Assembly (NCBI RefSeq): GCF_000213175.1 | Contig: NW_009799101.1 | Span: forward strand, 1,458,341 to 1,522,340 | Direction of reading: 5' to 3' | DNA: 64,000 nucleotides | Source of the DNA: Neurospora tetrasperma FGSC 2508 | Lineage: Eukaryota; Ascomycota; Sordariomycetes; Sordariales; Sordariaceae | In this document: positions 11,682-24,300 of the stretch, in pieces | How the letters are laid out: each line of letters begins with the position of its first letter | Numbering within the stretch: position 1 is the first letter of the stretch | Position numbers and translations under genes: made by a program | Notes under the pieces: generated by a model | The model's database searches: none | Seen by the model: only the letters and a program-made list of their open reading frames with translations | Told to the model about the DNA's origin: nothing

Positions 11682-14464
11682 ATGTCTCCTAACACTTCGG
11701 TAAGCTCACTCGCCTCACATTTCGCAAGTTACCCAATGCTTCCCATAATCTCCATCATCTGTCCATATGGCAGTGGTTCTATTCACCACGTTGCCCACCT
11801 GATTTCAACATCCAAAGGGCTCAGCTAACCATCGGCAATCCAGCCCAACATGGGTCGTGGCCGAGCTCCACGTGGCTTCCCGCCTTACCGCCCCGAGAAC
11901 AACCTGCATAATCAACCGCAAAGGCACAGTTTCGACGTTGATTTCAAAATATGGTCCATGCCCAATGCTTCGGCTGAGGTCGGCGACCGGCCCCCAAGCA
12001 CTTCCAGTGGCTCTAACGATTGGTCTTACTCTTACTCTAACCAAACGGCACACACTCGCAATGGAACGAACGGCTCGTCTCCCAGGACCTCGGTTCCCTC
12101 CGGTCTTGCCTATCGGCTCGATGGAATCAACTCCTCTATGAGACGCCCCTCGCACGATAACGGGTTTGGTGGTATGGAGCATGCGAGTGAGCGCTTGAGC
12201 GTAGGCGGCTTCAACATCGCATCATCGGGTCCTTCCGAACCGGCGGAACGTCAAGGACTTGGTTTGACACCGTACGCGGCACAACACTCGCATCGATCAT
12301 CGGTTGTCGCCGACTCTTCAAATCTTTCCGTGAACTGGCAGAACAACCGAGCCAGCGTTGGAGATTTGGATGCAGCGCAGACGAATGTTCCCTGGTTAGC
12401 GAGAAAACCGGCAGAGGTGACCGATACCGACCGCCCGATGTTTTCTTCGAACCTCTGGAGCAACTCGTCACATACTGTGGCCGCCTCTGCCCGGCCATTC
12501 ACGCCCGCTAGTCCGACGGCTTGGGAAAATGGATCTGGCAATGGATTCCAGACTGGTAACGGATTTCAAACTGGCAACGGATTCCAATCTGGCAACGGGT
12601 TTCAAACCGGCTATAACGCGAGCGGCTTTGGGAATTATACAGGTGCTCAACAGTCCCGCTCGAATTTCTCACAGGCACCTTCTAGGCGCGATTACTCAAA
12701 CCCCACGAACATCGATCGCCGAGCCAGCACACAGTCCTTCAATCAGCAGCCTCAGCCTACTACGAATCTGCCTTTCGACACCGTGACCCTCCAACAGCAA
12801 TTGCAAATGTACAACCTGGCCCATAACCTGGGAATGGCCGGGGCATATCCGAATCCTTCTTTGCCAACAACTGGCTTGGCAATGGGTGCGATGAGTTCTG
12901 GAAGCATGCAGAGCGGGAAACTGCGTGAATACTTGAACACCCGCAATGCTCCGCAAAAATGGGATCTGAAGGTAAGGCTCTCTTCCATGGAACTTGTGCT
13001 GCCTGTAGCGAAACACTAACCCTGAATAAGCAAATCTATGGTTCGATTGCGGACTTCGCTGCCGATCGCGCCGGTTCCAGGTTCATTCAGGACAAACTGC
13101 AGTCTGCTAGTAGCGAAGAAAAGGCGGAAGTTTGGAGAGAGCTCATGGAGGAGCTGATGCCTCTCATGACCGACGTATACGGCAATTACGTTGTGCAAAA
13201 GTTTTTCGAACACGGCACGCAGGAGCAAAAAACCAGCATGGCGAGCATAATCAAGAAAAACATGTTGCGACTTTCGGAGAACAAGTACGGCTGCCGGGTT
13301 GTCCAGAAGGTGGGTTCATTCTCTTGATGTTAGGAAGCTAGAGCTAATTCACATAGGCCCTCGACAACATCTTTCGCCGCTACCAAGTGGAGCTTGTCAA
13401 CGAGCTGAAAGACCACGTCGATAAACTCAACAAATCTCAGGAGGGAAACCACGTCATTCAAATGATCATCAAGCTCCTACCCCGAGATGAGATTGGATTC
13501 ATCTACGACTCTTTCAGAGGGCCGGGCAAGGTGATGGAACTGGCACTGAACCAGTACGCTTGCAGAGTCATCCAGAGAGCTTTGGAGCACGGGAACGAAG
13601 AGGACAGGCTCTATCTTGTGTCTGAGTTGCACAAGGGTGCTCACACCTTGATCACTGATGCGTACGGAAACTACGTTGCCCAGCACATTATCGAAGCCGG
13701 AAAACCAGAAGACCGCGCCCGCATGATTGCTGCAGTCATGTCCCAGACGATCACTCTCTCGACACACAAACACGCCTCGAACGTGGTGGAGAAGTGCATC
13801 AATTATGGCACCCCAGAGGACGTTCGCCGTATCAGGGACATGTTCTTCAGTCCGCAGGATGGTGTGGGAGGGTATTCTTCCGACCATCAGTCACCCGACT
13901 CTTTTCTTCGGTTCCTTATGCTGGATCACTTTGCCAACTATGTGATTCGTATGTTGATATCCGAGCTCCCCCGGTGCTTACCGAAACATAGCTAACACAT
14001 GAACAGAGAAACTTGTCAAACACTCCACGTTCAGTAATGAAGAACAGCAATTCTTCATCGACACGCTCGAGCCTAAGATCAACGAGCTGCTCAAGAATCA
14101 CAAGGGACTAGACGAGAGACAGAGAAATGCCCTCAAGAGATTCCAAGGCATTATCAACGAGCTCAGGAAGGACATTGACAAGAAGGAGGAGCTTGTCAAA
14201 AATAGCAGCAGTGCGCCCCCGTCGCTAGACCCGGCATCGCCCTCTCTCCACATTTCCTCAGCCCTTCCGACGCCTGATGGAGGATCCGAGCCCAACAGCC
14301 CGCTGGACCTGGGAATGACCTCCAGCGCCAACACTACCAGTCCTATTGGAAGCGCTGATGGAAACGGAAACAATGGAAAACAGTCGCTGCTTGAGGTCAA
14401 CGTCAACGGGAGGCTGGACGCCACGAATGCCTTTGCGCAGTTGCATATCCACGAGAATGCTTAA
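11682..14464 (+). CDS. PUF3-like pumilio-family RNA-binding protein
   Basis: Exons 11682-11699, 11844-12971, 13031-13309, 13357-13948 and 14007-14464 give 824 residues. The eight PUF repeats (about residues 383-700) carry the base-contacting triplets in order: SRFIQ, NYVVQ, CRVVQ, NHVIQ, CRVIQ, NYVAQ, SNVVE, NYVIQ. This is the set that in Puf3/Pumilio reads UGUANAUA elements in mRNA 3' UTRs. Puf3 in yeast controls nuclear mRNAs for mitochondrial proteins; the same role is likely but inferred. The N-terminal 380 residues are disordered, Ser/Asn/Gln-rich, with four 6-residue repeats (GNGFQT type); the C-terminal tail holds a short helical, charged region followed by Pro/Ser-rich sequence. All introns are GT..AG with CTAAC-like branch sites. 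The 6-codon first exon (MSPNTS) is chosen because the donor gtaagc, the branch gctaac and the acceptor cag keep frame with the downstream ATG at 11850, which is the alternative start. Confidence 0.92.
12537..12608 (+). repeat. In-frame 18-bp minisatellite, four units
   Basis: Four tandem 18-bp units inside the PUF3-like gene encode GNGFQT, GNGFQT, GNGFQS, GNGFQT. The copies differ mainly at third codon positions, so the array is not very recent or is under protein-level constraint. Confidence 0.85.
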
Positions 14465-16323
14465 TGAAGCGATGTAGGTCTTTTGAAGCGTGGCATGCAC
14501 TTCAAAGGCTGTTTGCGACTTGGAGATTTGCAAGGCAACATGATGAAGAGCCAAGCAACACTAGGACCGCGAGGAGGGTCGAAGTCTATTCGATCTTGTT
14601 TTCAAGCACATAACATTACACCGCCATCACTTGCGATGAACACAGCTGCAGGTTGGAGGCCGGTATAAGGGTTCAGAGCATAAAATAGGCAGATGCGGCG
14701 CACATGAATCAAGGGATTTGACCGTGACGAGTACAAAAAGAACATATTGGTCTGGTTGGATTGATGATGACGACGAAGCCAGTCGAATGGAGTTTCTCAC
14801 TTACATATCACTGGCTCGTGAGACTCTCAACTACTATAGTATTTCGGTCGGTTAGGTATTCAAGGATACCAACATAGGACAGGCAGGTTACGTACCCCGG
14901 ATCACGGAAATACATAAGGGGCTGGAACAGGAGGCAAGAAGAGTGGGCCAGCGAGAAGCGAGAAACGAGAAACGAGAAAGCGAAATCTTTGCTTGTTTTG
15001 GTATTTGGTATCTCTACACTAGGTATAGGTACTCATGGTCAACCACGACACGAATCACAAGGCGGCGTTGTTTTGTGTTTTCCGTTTTGTTCCGTTAAAA
15101 CGAAGGTCTTTTTTTACACATTGTTGTTATTCGTTTATATAATTCTAGCATACATCAATTTTAACTTGAACTTTGATTCAACCATGCTTGGACTGCATAC
15201 TTACTGTTCTGGGTTAATTTAAGTTGCGCCCTGTTACGAAGGCGGTGATGGATGGGAGGTATGTATCGTGGAGGAGAGACGGGCTGATGGGTAGGTGGGT
15301 AGGTAACTGTCTACCGAAGGTTCTGAAGGTCACTACGGAACTAAACCGTCAACATCAACTGTCGATATGATATGCCTTATAACGCTAGCAAAGCAAAGCA
15401 AAGCAGAGCAAAGCAAAATCTCGCTCGCGTTTCTATTTTGCCCCGGGTCTGCTTTTGCGTCTGTGAAATATGTTTTCATCATGAATTCGAAACATTATTA
15501 CCTTCCCGGACGGACTTCTTCTCTTGAGCCCGGTATACTTCTTATTTGTGTTGATATGTACCTATCTATCGGCCGGCCGGCCGGCCGTATTTACGATCAG
15601 TATATAATATAATACATGACAGGAAACGACTGTAAAGATAAATCAGGACATAGTCAACTTGATACATACAAGCGGGAAAACATTTGTTGGAAGCCATCAC
15701 CAGATCTCTTATTCGCATAGAATCTAGTGAGGATACTCTACCCGTCCCACCGTCAAGAAGGCAATTCGGTGGTATGATGGGTTTGTGGCTGGGAAGGGGG
15801 GGAAAAAAGAGAGAAAGAAATACTGCCGGATGTTCGCATCATTTAGCTGGTGGTCCAAAGCTTTTATCACACACATCTGAATTAACATTGGTAAAAAATC
15901 AGGCAATAGCAGCAGAAGATGGTTTGGTAAAATCCATTCCTTTTCATTTCTATAAATTAAACGCAAAAAGCGTCCCGTTGGTATATGAGAAGTATCCATG
16001 CCTGTTCCACGTCTCCTTTTCAATTTTTATACCCTCAAACGCCGTGTTGAGATGGCGGCAACCCCGTCTCATAAATGCTAATGCTCTGTTGAAATCATAA
16101 ATCCGGTTTTTCCCCTTGTCCCTGTGGTATCGAACGCCGAGTTGAAGTGGCGCTTTTGGAGGTATCATGATCATTTTCCCATAATTTGTAACGTAAATCC
16201 GTGAAGTGAACCCTTGACCGCCTCTGTGAATGCTAATGCTGTTGAAGAAAAACCCGGAAAAATTAAAAGCACGTCACGCACCCCATCATATGAGATGCAT
16301 GTTTGTCGAGTTGAGAAGACTCT
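14465..16323. other. Convergent 3' region between the PUF3-like and methionine synthase genes
   Basis: No gene seen. Holds the 3' UTRs of two converging genes, the short repeats AGCAAAGC (near 15388) and AACGAGAA (near 14962), and a GGCC-rich palindromic run at 15572-15587. Two similar segments containing CTCATAAATGCTAATGCT and GTGAATGCTAATGCT-like text (16070 and 16226) suggest a weak local duplication. Confidence 0.5.
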
Positions 16324-18789
16324 TTAAGCCTTGTTGGCATACTTCTCACGGAAGTACTTGGCGGCCTCAACCATGTGGGAGAGGGCACCCTTGACCTCAT
16401 CCCACTTGCGGGTCTTAAGACCGCAGTCGGGGTTGATCCAGAGCTGCTCAGGCTTGAGGTAAGCAAGCATCTCCTCGATGCGCTGCTTGAACTCCTCAAG
16501 GGTGGGGACACGAGGAGAGTGGATGTCGTAGACACCAGGGCCGATGTGGCGCGGGTATTCCTCGTCAATGAAGACCTTGAGGAGCTTGGCATCGGACTTG
16601 GAGTTCTCGATGGAGAGGACATCGGCATCAAGGGCAGCGATGGCGTGGAAGAAGTCCTGGAACTCAGAGTAGCAGAAGTGAGAGTGAATCTGAGTGGAGT
16701 TCTCGACGCCAGCGGTGGCGAGCTTGAAGGAGTCGACAGCCCACTTGAGGTAGGCTTCACGCTCCTGACCCTTACGGAGAGGGAGACCCTCACGGAGGGC
16801 AGGCTCATCGACCTGGATGACGTAGATGCCGTTCTTCTCAAGGTCGACAACCTCGTCGCGGAGAGCCAGAGCGAGCTGCTGGCACTGGACGGACTGGTGA
16901 ACGTCGACACGGGGGAAAGACCACCGGAGGCAGGTAACGGGGCCAGTAAGCATGCCCTTCATGGGCTTCTTGGAGATGGAGGCAGCGTACTTGGACTCCT
17001 TGACGGTCATGGGAGCGGGGCGAGAGATATCACCGACGATGATGGGGGGACGGACGCAGCGGGAGCCATAAGACTGTACCCAGGCGTGGGTGGTGAAGAC
17101 GTAGCCGTTGAGGCGCTCACCGAAGTACTGAACCATGTCGTTACGCTCGGGCTCACCGTGAACGTAGACATCGAGGTCGAGCTCATCCTGGATCTTGACG
17201 GCGAGCTCAATCTCCTTCTCAATGAAGCGCTCGTACTCCTCGGCGGAGATCTCACCCTTGGTGAACTTGTTACGCTGGACACGGATCTCGGAGGTCTGGG
17301 GGAAAGAGCCGATGGTGGTGGTGGGGAAGAGAGGGAGAGAAAGGTGCTTCTTCTGCTCGGCGTAGCGAGTGTTGAAGGGGGCCTTGCGGTTGTGCTGCTC
17401 AGGGGTAACCTGGGCCTGGCGCTCCTTGACAGCGGGGTCGTTGGTGCGCTTGGAGTCAGTGCGGGCCTTGATGGCAGCAGCGTTGGCCTCAAGCTCAGCC
17501 TTGACGGCCTCGGGCTCGGTCACAGCCTTGGCGAGGGTAGCAACCTCCTTGACCTTCTCGACGGCGAAAGAGAACCACTCGTAGACATCAGAGGGGAGCT
17601 TCTTCTCGCTGGCGAGGGTGTGGGGAGTGTGGATGAGGGAGCTGGAGGTGGCGACGATGACGCGCTCAGGGCCAAGGGCCTTGACGGCAGTCTGGAGGAT
17701 CTCGAGCGACTTGGCGAAGTCGTTCTTCCAGATGTTGCGGCCATCGACAACACCGGCAGAGAGGATCTGGTTGGGGCCGAGCTGCTTGAGGACAGGCTCA
17801 AGCTGCTCGGGGTTGCGGACAAGGTCGACGTGGAGACCAGCAGCGCCGGAGAAAGCGGGGAGAACGTCGAAGTTGTGGACGATGTCACCGAAGTAAGTGG
17901 CAACGATGACCTTGGGGACGGCATCACCAGCGGCGGCAATGGCCTCATAGGCGGGCTTGAAGGCAGCCTTGACCTCGGGGCGGAGATCGAAGACGAGGAC
18001 GGGCTCGTCAATCTGGACAGACTCGGCACCAGCGGCCTTGAGCTGCTTCAGGAGCTCGACGTAGACAGGGACAAGCTTGTCGAGGAGGGTGATGGGGTCG
18101 ACGGAGGAGCCACGGTCAGCCTTGCCAAGAGCAAGGAAGGAGACGGGGCCGACAAGGACGGGGCGGGTCTGGAAACCAGCCTCCTTGGCCTCGAGGAACT
18201 CGCGGACGGGCTTGGGGTCCTTGGCGAGGGAGAAGGTCTGGTTGTCCTGGAGAGTGGGCTTGACGTAGTGGTAGTTGGAGTCAAACCACTTGACCATCTC
18301 GAGGGCGGGGACATCGACACCACCCTTCTGGTGGCCACGGCCCATGGCGAAGTACTCATCGAGAGGGGAGAGCTTCTGGGAAGTGTAACGCTCGGGAACA
18401 GCCTAGTAGAAAGTGGAGCCAGTTAGTTGACGCAATCCCAGGAAGTGGAGATGGGGGTGGAGCTGCTTATAGTTGGAGGCCAACGTACATTGAAGAGCTG
18501 GATGTGGTCGAGGACATGGTCATAGTGAGCGAAGTCGTTGGAGGGGATGATGTCGACACCGGCATCCTTCTGGATCTTCCAGTGGGCGAGACGGAGCCTC
18601 TTACCCTCGGCGAGGAGAGCCTCCTGGGAGATCTTGTCAGCCCAGTAAGCCTCGTTAGCCTTCTTGAGGTCACGAAGGACACCCATGCGGCTGGAGCATG
18701 ATGTTAGCGATGTCGGTCCAGAGCCAATTGGTGTGATGGATAGCAGCCGGAGCAACTTACGGGAAACCCAGAACCGATGACTGGACCAT
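16324..18789 (-). CDS. met-8: Cobalamin-independent methionine synthase
   Basis: Exons (transcript order) 18789-18761, 18690-18489 and 18402-16324 give 769 residues, the usual MetE/Met6 length. The enzyme transfers the methyl group from 5-methyltetrahydropteroyltri-L-glutamate to homocysteine, the last step of methionine synthesis, in the cytosol. Seen: MVQSSVLGFPRMG start, NDFAHYDHVLDH, the linker region RYAEQKKHLSLPLFPTTTIG, then the catalytic half with GSFPQT, VHGEPERNDMVQYF, CLRWSFPRVDV, QIHSHFCYSEF (zinc-ligand His/Cys), DADVLSIENS and LWINPDCGLKTRKW (zinc-ligand Cys). The start is supported by the tiny first exon, which restores the conserved N-terminus and has a gtaagt donor. Codon use is very biased, typical of a highly expressed fungal gene, and this explains a long antisense frame. 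met-8 is the Neurospora name; MET6 is the yeast counterpart. It is divergent from the pan1 gene 2.5 kb away. Confidence 0.97.
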
Positions 18790-21330
18790 TGTGATGTGTG
18801 ATTGTGTGAACAAACGGAGATTAGGGGGGTATAGAAAGGACCTCGCGACTGCTCTTGGGACAAAGAGCAAAAATGGGCGAGGGGAAAAGGAGGACAGGAT
18901 GGATGGAGGAATGGTGGAAGGAGTTTCTGAGAAAGAGAGAGGGGGAGGTCCGAGTTTATTTATGTGAGGGGACCGAGCGAGGAAGTGGAGGGGGAGATCT
19001 GAGAGGGAAGCAGCCAGAGAGACGAGAGGAGGAAGCGCGAGTCAAAGTGGGCTGGTTGGATTGGATGGGTGGAAGACCGGGAGGGGGGGGGGGGTTCGAG
19101 TGCGGTGACCTAGTCTGATTTTCGGACCTTGGCCCGCCTTGGGAGGAATTGGGGAGCCTGGGCGTGGACAGCTGGAGGCCGTGATCGGTGTGGGGCTCAC
19201 TCTTCCACCTCACTCATGGCGCCCACCCTAGCTCAAGCTCTCCTCGCCTCTCTTTGGCCGGATTTTCTCACGAACAATGACTGCCATGGACGGAACAGCT
19301 CAACAAAATGCACGCGGGCTGACAGCTGGCAGATCTCAATGGAGGATGGGCATTTTGGTATTGTCTAGATTTTTTGATGTGTTCTTTTGTCGGCGGGGTA
19401 GCGCGACATGGGATGGCATTGACTGGTTTGAATTTGATGCTTGCTGTGCCTCTAGCATCTGCAGTTCTGCAGCTCTGCACTTCTCTGCACATGCGAGCGA
19501 GCCCCAGGAGGCGAACAACGACTCGGCGCTGGTCAATCTCGCCCCCCATTGACCCATTGAAACTCCAACAATCTCCATGCCTCCATACGAAACTCCGTAC
19601 ATACACTACTTCTCGCGCGGCGCTCAAAAAAACTGAAGTTTCAAATTGGCAATGAGGGGTGTCTATCTGTTGATGGTTGTTGCGGGCGATTGTGGGCTAC
19701 ATACCTTACTCGAGCTACAATGAACATCGCGGGGCTCACCAGGGGGCCTGGGTCGTACTGGGCAAGGGGTTACCGTCTCAGTCGCCAATGGCGCGCCAAA
19801 CTCAAATCTTTGCACTCGCAGCATCAGGGACCAGGAGGCGGGGGTACTGGCGTGGGGCGCATGTTGCCGCAACCCACAAATCTTTCGACGCTTTTGTGAA
19901 GCTTCTGATTGTTTGCCAGTCGGTCAAAAAGGGACAGACTCACTGGACGCCATCATGCCAGCTGTAGTGCTCCGGTTTTTGCCCGCATCAGCACCACTCA
20001 GGGACCACAGGCCCAATGAAAACTGTGATCGGCGACTCTGGACTTTTACACCATGTACACGACGTCCTGGTACGGTCATATCAATCAAGATGACACGCAA
20101 ACGCTATCCATCGAAGCGATGATGTGATTGGCCTTGTCTCCACCGGGCTGGCTGGAGCTGGGAATAAAAGGAGTCATCCTCTGCAGCTTCAGGTCGGAAT
20201 CCATGGCGATGAGGTGTGGTGAGGAGCCCGACTCCGTGCAGAAAGCCAGGACGACCATGCTATTTTTGCCCGTTGAACGGAGCGGCGGCGGGAGGGAACG
20301 CGCGGGGACCTCAATGCTTGTCTGGAAAATTTTGTGACCGAGCAGCCGATAGTCTGGGGAGCTCCATTCGGCCGCACAGGCCAGCCCGCCGACGTTGCTC
20401 TCGGCCGATGGATTCGGGTCTTGGCAGCTAGGGGTGATTCGGCCTGGAGGCGTCGACGTTGAAGAAGTCAAGCTGGCCCAAGCTTCTTTCAGTAGTTGAA
20501 GCTTCATTCTTTCATATGGCCTGTGCTCAGGGGAAGCGAAAGAGACTGTCACGTGGCAGCGACGCGGCCCGAGCACGGATCATACATATGTAGCTAGAGT
20601 GGCCCAAGCACCTTACTAGCGAGCCCAGTCCGCCCGTTCCTGAAGTCTACACTACATACAACTTGGAAGCTTCGCTGTTGCTTCTTTGCCTGCCGTGAGC
20701 ATGGAAAAGGTGGAGCAAAAGAGAAGCAATGGAGAGCATCCATTGGACCATATGGTATTCCAGCTCCATTTGCTCATTTTCCATGTTATTAGTGTAGTTC
20801 CCGCTTCCAACTGCAGTGGCTCCAACCAAGGAACGGGGCGTGGTGGTCCAGTCCTTGGTGTTTAGGTTGGTTGGGGAGTGACATCGATTCACCGCACTGA
20901 TTGCCTGCCCGCCCGACGCTGGACACTTGACACTGACCACCCTGACCCTGACACAGCACGCAACAACAACAACACCCGACCGCCGCAAGTGCTGTCGTCG
21001 TCGTCGTCGTCATCACACGAGCGCTTCCACGGCGCATCGCATTCCATACTTACCATTTGCATCTTGTCTATCTACACCATAATCACTACTCTAATTCAAC
21101 TACTCGTCACCCCCATTCCGTGACTGCCGACCAAGAGGAGCTTGCTGCCTCTCTTTCGCCAGTTGCCTCTCCGCTCCTTGAACCCCCTTTTCCCCTCGTC
21201 GTGTATCAGGTGTTGCTGCGTCCGTTTTCCGCAGCCCCAAGCCCCTCTCTTCCTCGTCCGATACTCCTAGACCCGACACCAGGGCCATCGAATTGCATTT
21301 AGTAATATACACGAGGAGGAGCCGCCCATC
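18790..21330. other. Divergent intergenic region between met-8 and pan1
   Basis: No supportable gene. Contains both promoters and leaders. A G run lies at 19083-19094, and a CGT/GTC repeat at about 20993-21011. The last 300 bases are C/T-rich and read as the pan1 leader. I could not identify a confident CYS3- or CPC1-type binding site for met-8 by eye. Confidence 0.5.
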
Positions 21331-24300
21331 ATGTACTCGAACTCGAATGCCTTCCTCGGGGGCGCCAACAGCCTTCGTCCCGGCCAGCAGCCGCAGCAGC
21401 AACAGCAACAATACGGCGCCCCGAGTCCGTTTGGCCAACAGGGCCCGATGCAGCCTCAGCCGACCGGGTTTGCGCCGCAGCCGACCGGGTTCGCTCCCCA
21501 ACCTACCGGCTTTGGTCCACAACCGACCGGCTATGGTCAGCAACAACAACAGCCGCTCCAGCAGCAGTTCACGGGATACCCGGGGTTGCAGGCCCCCCAG
21601 CAACAGCCTCAGCTTCAGCAACAGTTCACCGGTTTCCAGCCTCAGGCTACTGGCTTCCAGCCCCAAGCGCCCCAACAGCAACCATTCCAAACCGGCATGC
21701 CTCCTGTCCCAGCGATTCCCCAGCAGTTCCAGCAACAGCAGTCGTTCCAGCAGCAGCAGCAACCATCGATTCAGCAACCCCAGCTGACTGGGTTCCCATC
21801 CGTACAGATTCAAGCGCCGGCTCAACAGCCTGCCCCGACCGCCCAGGGTGGCATCGCCCCTCCTCCGCCCGTGAAACCCCAGGCCACGGGTTTTTCTGAG
21901 ATGGCCGCCTCTTTCCAGACGGCTGGGGGCAAGGGACGGAGGGCCGAGCAGAAGACCAACACCGTCAAGATCCCCAACATCCGCCTGTCTTTCATCACGG
22001 CGCATGACCAGGCCAGGTTCGAGACGCTTTTCAAGTCGGCTGTGGGAGATGGACAGACTACCATGTCGGGTGAAAAGGCGAGGGATCTTCTTCTGCGGTC
22101 GAAGCTGGATGGAGACTCGCTATCACAAATCTGGACATTGGCGGATACCACAAGGTCTGGGCAGCTACACTTCCCCGAGTTTGCCCTGGCCATGTACCTT
22201 TGCAACCTCAAGATCACTGGCAAGGCACTTCCTAGCGTCCTACCTGATCATATCAAGAATGAGGTTTCGAGCATGGTGGACATCATCAACTTCAGTATCA
22301 CCGACGATGCGGGCTCTAGCTCTGCCCCGGCATCTAACGCCCCCAGCTTTGCTACGCAGCAGAATGCGGCGGCCGTTCCGACCATTCAACAGCCCCAGCC
22401 CCAGCCCCAGCCGTCAAACTCGGCAATTCTCCAGGCGCAGATGACTGGGTTTCCTGCTCAGCAAACCGGTTTCATGGGTCAGAACCAGGGCCTTCAACCC
22501 CAGCAGACTGGCTTCCCGGGAATGAACCCCCAGCCAACTGGCTACGCCGGTCCTATGCCTCCCATGCCTCCCATGCCGACCGGATTTGGCTCAAGTCTGT
22601 CGCCTAACGCTGGCCCTGGCGGCATGGTTGCTCCTCTCAACTCTCAGCCCACTGGAATGCCTGGACAATGGGGACTGGTCAATACGCCTGCCACCGGATT
22701 GCCTCTCATCGATGCGCTCCAGGCTCGCATGATGCCTCAACTGGGACGTGAACAGCGGAATTATACTACGGCCGGACTTCAAGGTAATGCCGTTATCCCC
22801 TGGGCCATCACCAAGGACGAGAAGACGAGGTACGATGCTCTGTTCCGGGCTTGGGATGGTCTGAACAAAGGTTTCATCGCTGGCGATGCTGCTATTGAGA
22901 TCTTTGGCCAAAGTGGCTTGGACAAGCCTGATCTTGAGCGCATTTGGACCCTCGCCGACAATGGAAACAAGGGCCGCCTGGATTTGGATGAATTTGCGGT
23001 GGCCATGCATCTGATTTACCGCAAGCTCAACGGCTACCCTATTCCTAACCAGCTTCCTCCTGAGCTTGTTCCTCCGTCTGCGAGAAACCTCAGTGCGTCT
23101 ATCGGTATGGTCAAAAACATGCTTCATCAGGAATCCGAGCTCCGCAAAAATACTGGGGCCTCGTTGCTGCCCCAGAAGACCGGCGTCAGCTATCTTAAAG
23201 GCCACTCTTTCAAGAACACTGGGGCCAACCGCAAGGATGCTACCGTGTTCAAGAACAACGATGAGGAGGTGGGGTATCGCTCCAGCGCGCGCCGTCGCAT
23301 GGGCACGTCTCCTCGTCCCGAATCTCCGGCGGCCAGTAACTCCGGTGATGACCTGACTATTGAGCAACTTCGTAAGAAGATCAAGGAGAAGCAGGTACTT
23401 CTTGATGCCATGGATTTCAACGATGAGAAGAACATGGAGGAGGACGACATTCTGGACAGACGCGACCGCCGCGAGGCCGATGAACTATACCGCCGTATCC
23501 GAAGAATCCAGGAGGACATTGACAATCATCCAGATGCCCAGCTGATGAGCGCCGACTCTGACGCCGAGAGACGCGCACTCAAGCGCCAGCTGCAGCAGCT
23601 TACTGACAGAATTCCAGAGCTTGCGTCCCAGGTTCGGAAGACTGAGAAGGCCATTGCCGACGCCAGACTTGAGCTCTTCCGCCTCAAGGATGCCAAGGCT
23701 CATCCTAACAGCGCCGCCGCCATTGTCGGTACTGGTCCGGGTGGTATGGTCACCGAGTCCGACAGAATCAAGGCCCGTGCGAAGGCCATGATGCAGCAGC
23801 GGACAGCTGCCTTGATGGGCAAGAAGATCGATATCGGTGATGATGATGCCGATGCCCCCAAGCGCTTGGAAGATGAGAACATCAAAATCAAGACTGAAAA
23901 AGAGAACAACGAGCGCATGGTCAGAGACGTTGAAGATAGCGTCCGCGAATTCGCCAAGGGTATTGAAGATAGTCTCAAGGAGGGTGCTGCGGATTCCACC
24001 TCTGAACACGAGAAGCGTCGCTGGGAGGATGCCCTTGGCGTGGAAGACGAGGTCAGAGACTTCATCTTCGATCTTCAGCGGGAAAGCCGGGCCGCTCGCA
24101 TTCGGTCTCAGGACCGCCAGGGCGGCCGTAAGGCCACCCAGGAACCTGTCAAGGCTGAGGCCCCCGTTTCTGCCCGCGTAGAAACCCCTTCCCCGTCGAT
24201 TTCGCGGACATCTACCCCGGCCTCCACTGCTGGCGGCGGTTCTTACTCTTCCTACAAAACACCAGAGGAGCGCGCTGCCTTCATCAAGCAGCAGGCCGAG

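Noticed and set aside
16375-18426. A 683-codon open frame on the + strand across the methionine synthase gene
   Set aside because: It is the antisense shadow of met-8. The strong codon bias of that gene removes stops on the other strand; the translation is Gly/Leu/Asp/Glu-rich with no family features.
21100-22005. 301-codon - strand frame opposite the pan1 N-terminus
   Set aside because: Antisense of Gln/Pro codon repeats giving a Leu/Arg/Gly-rich low-complexity product.
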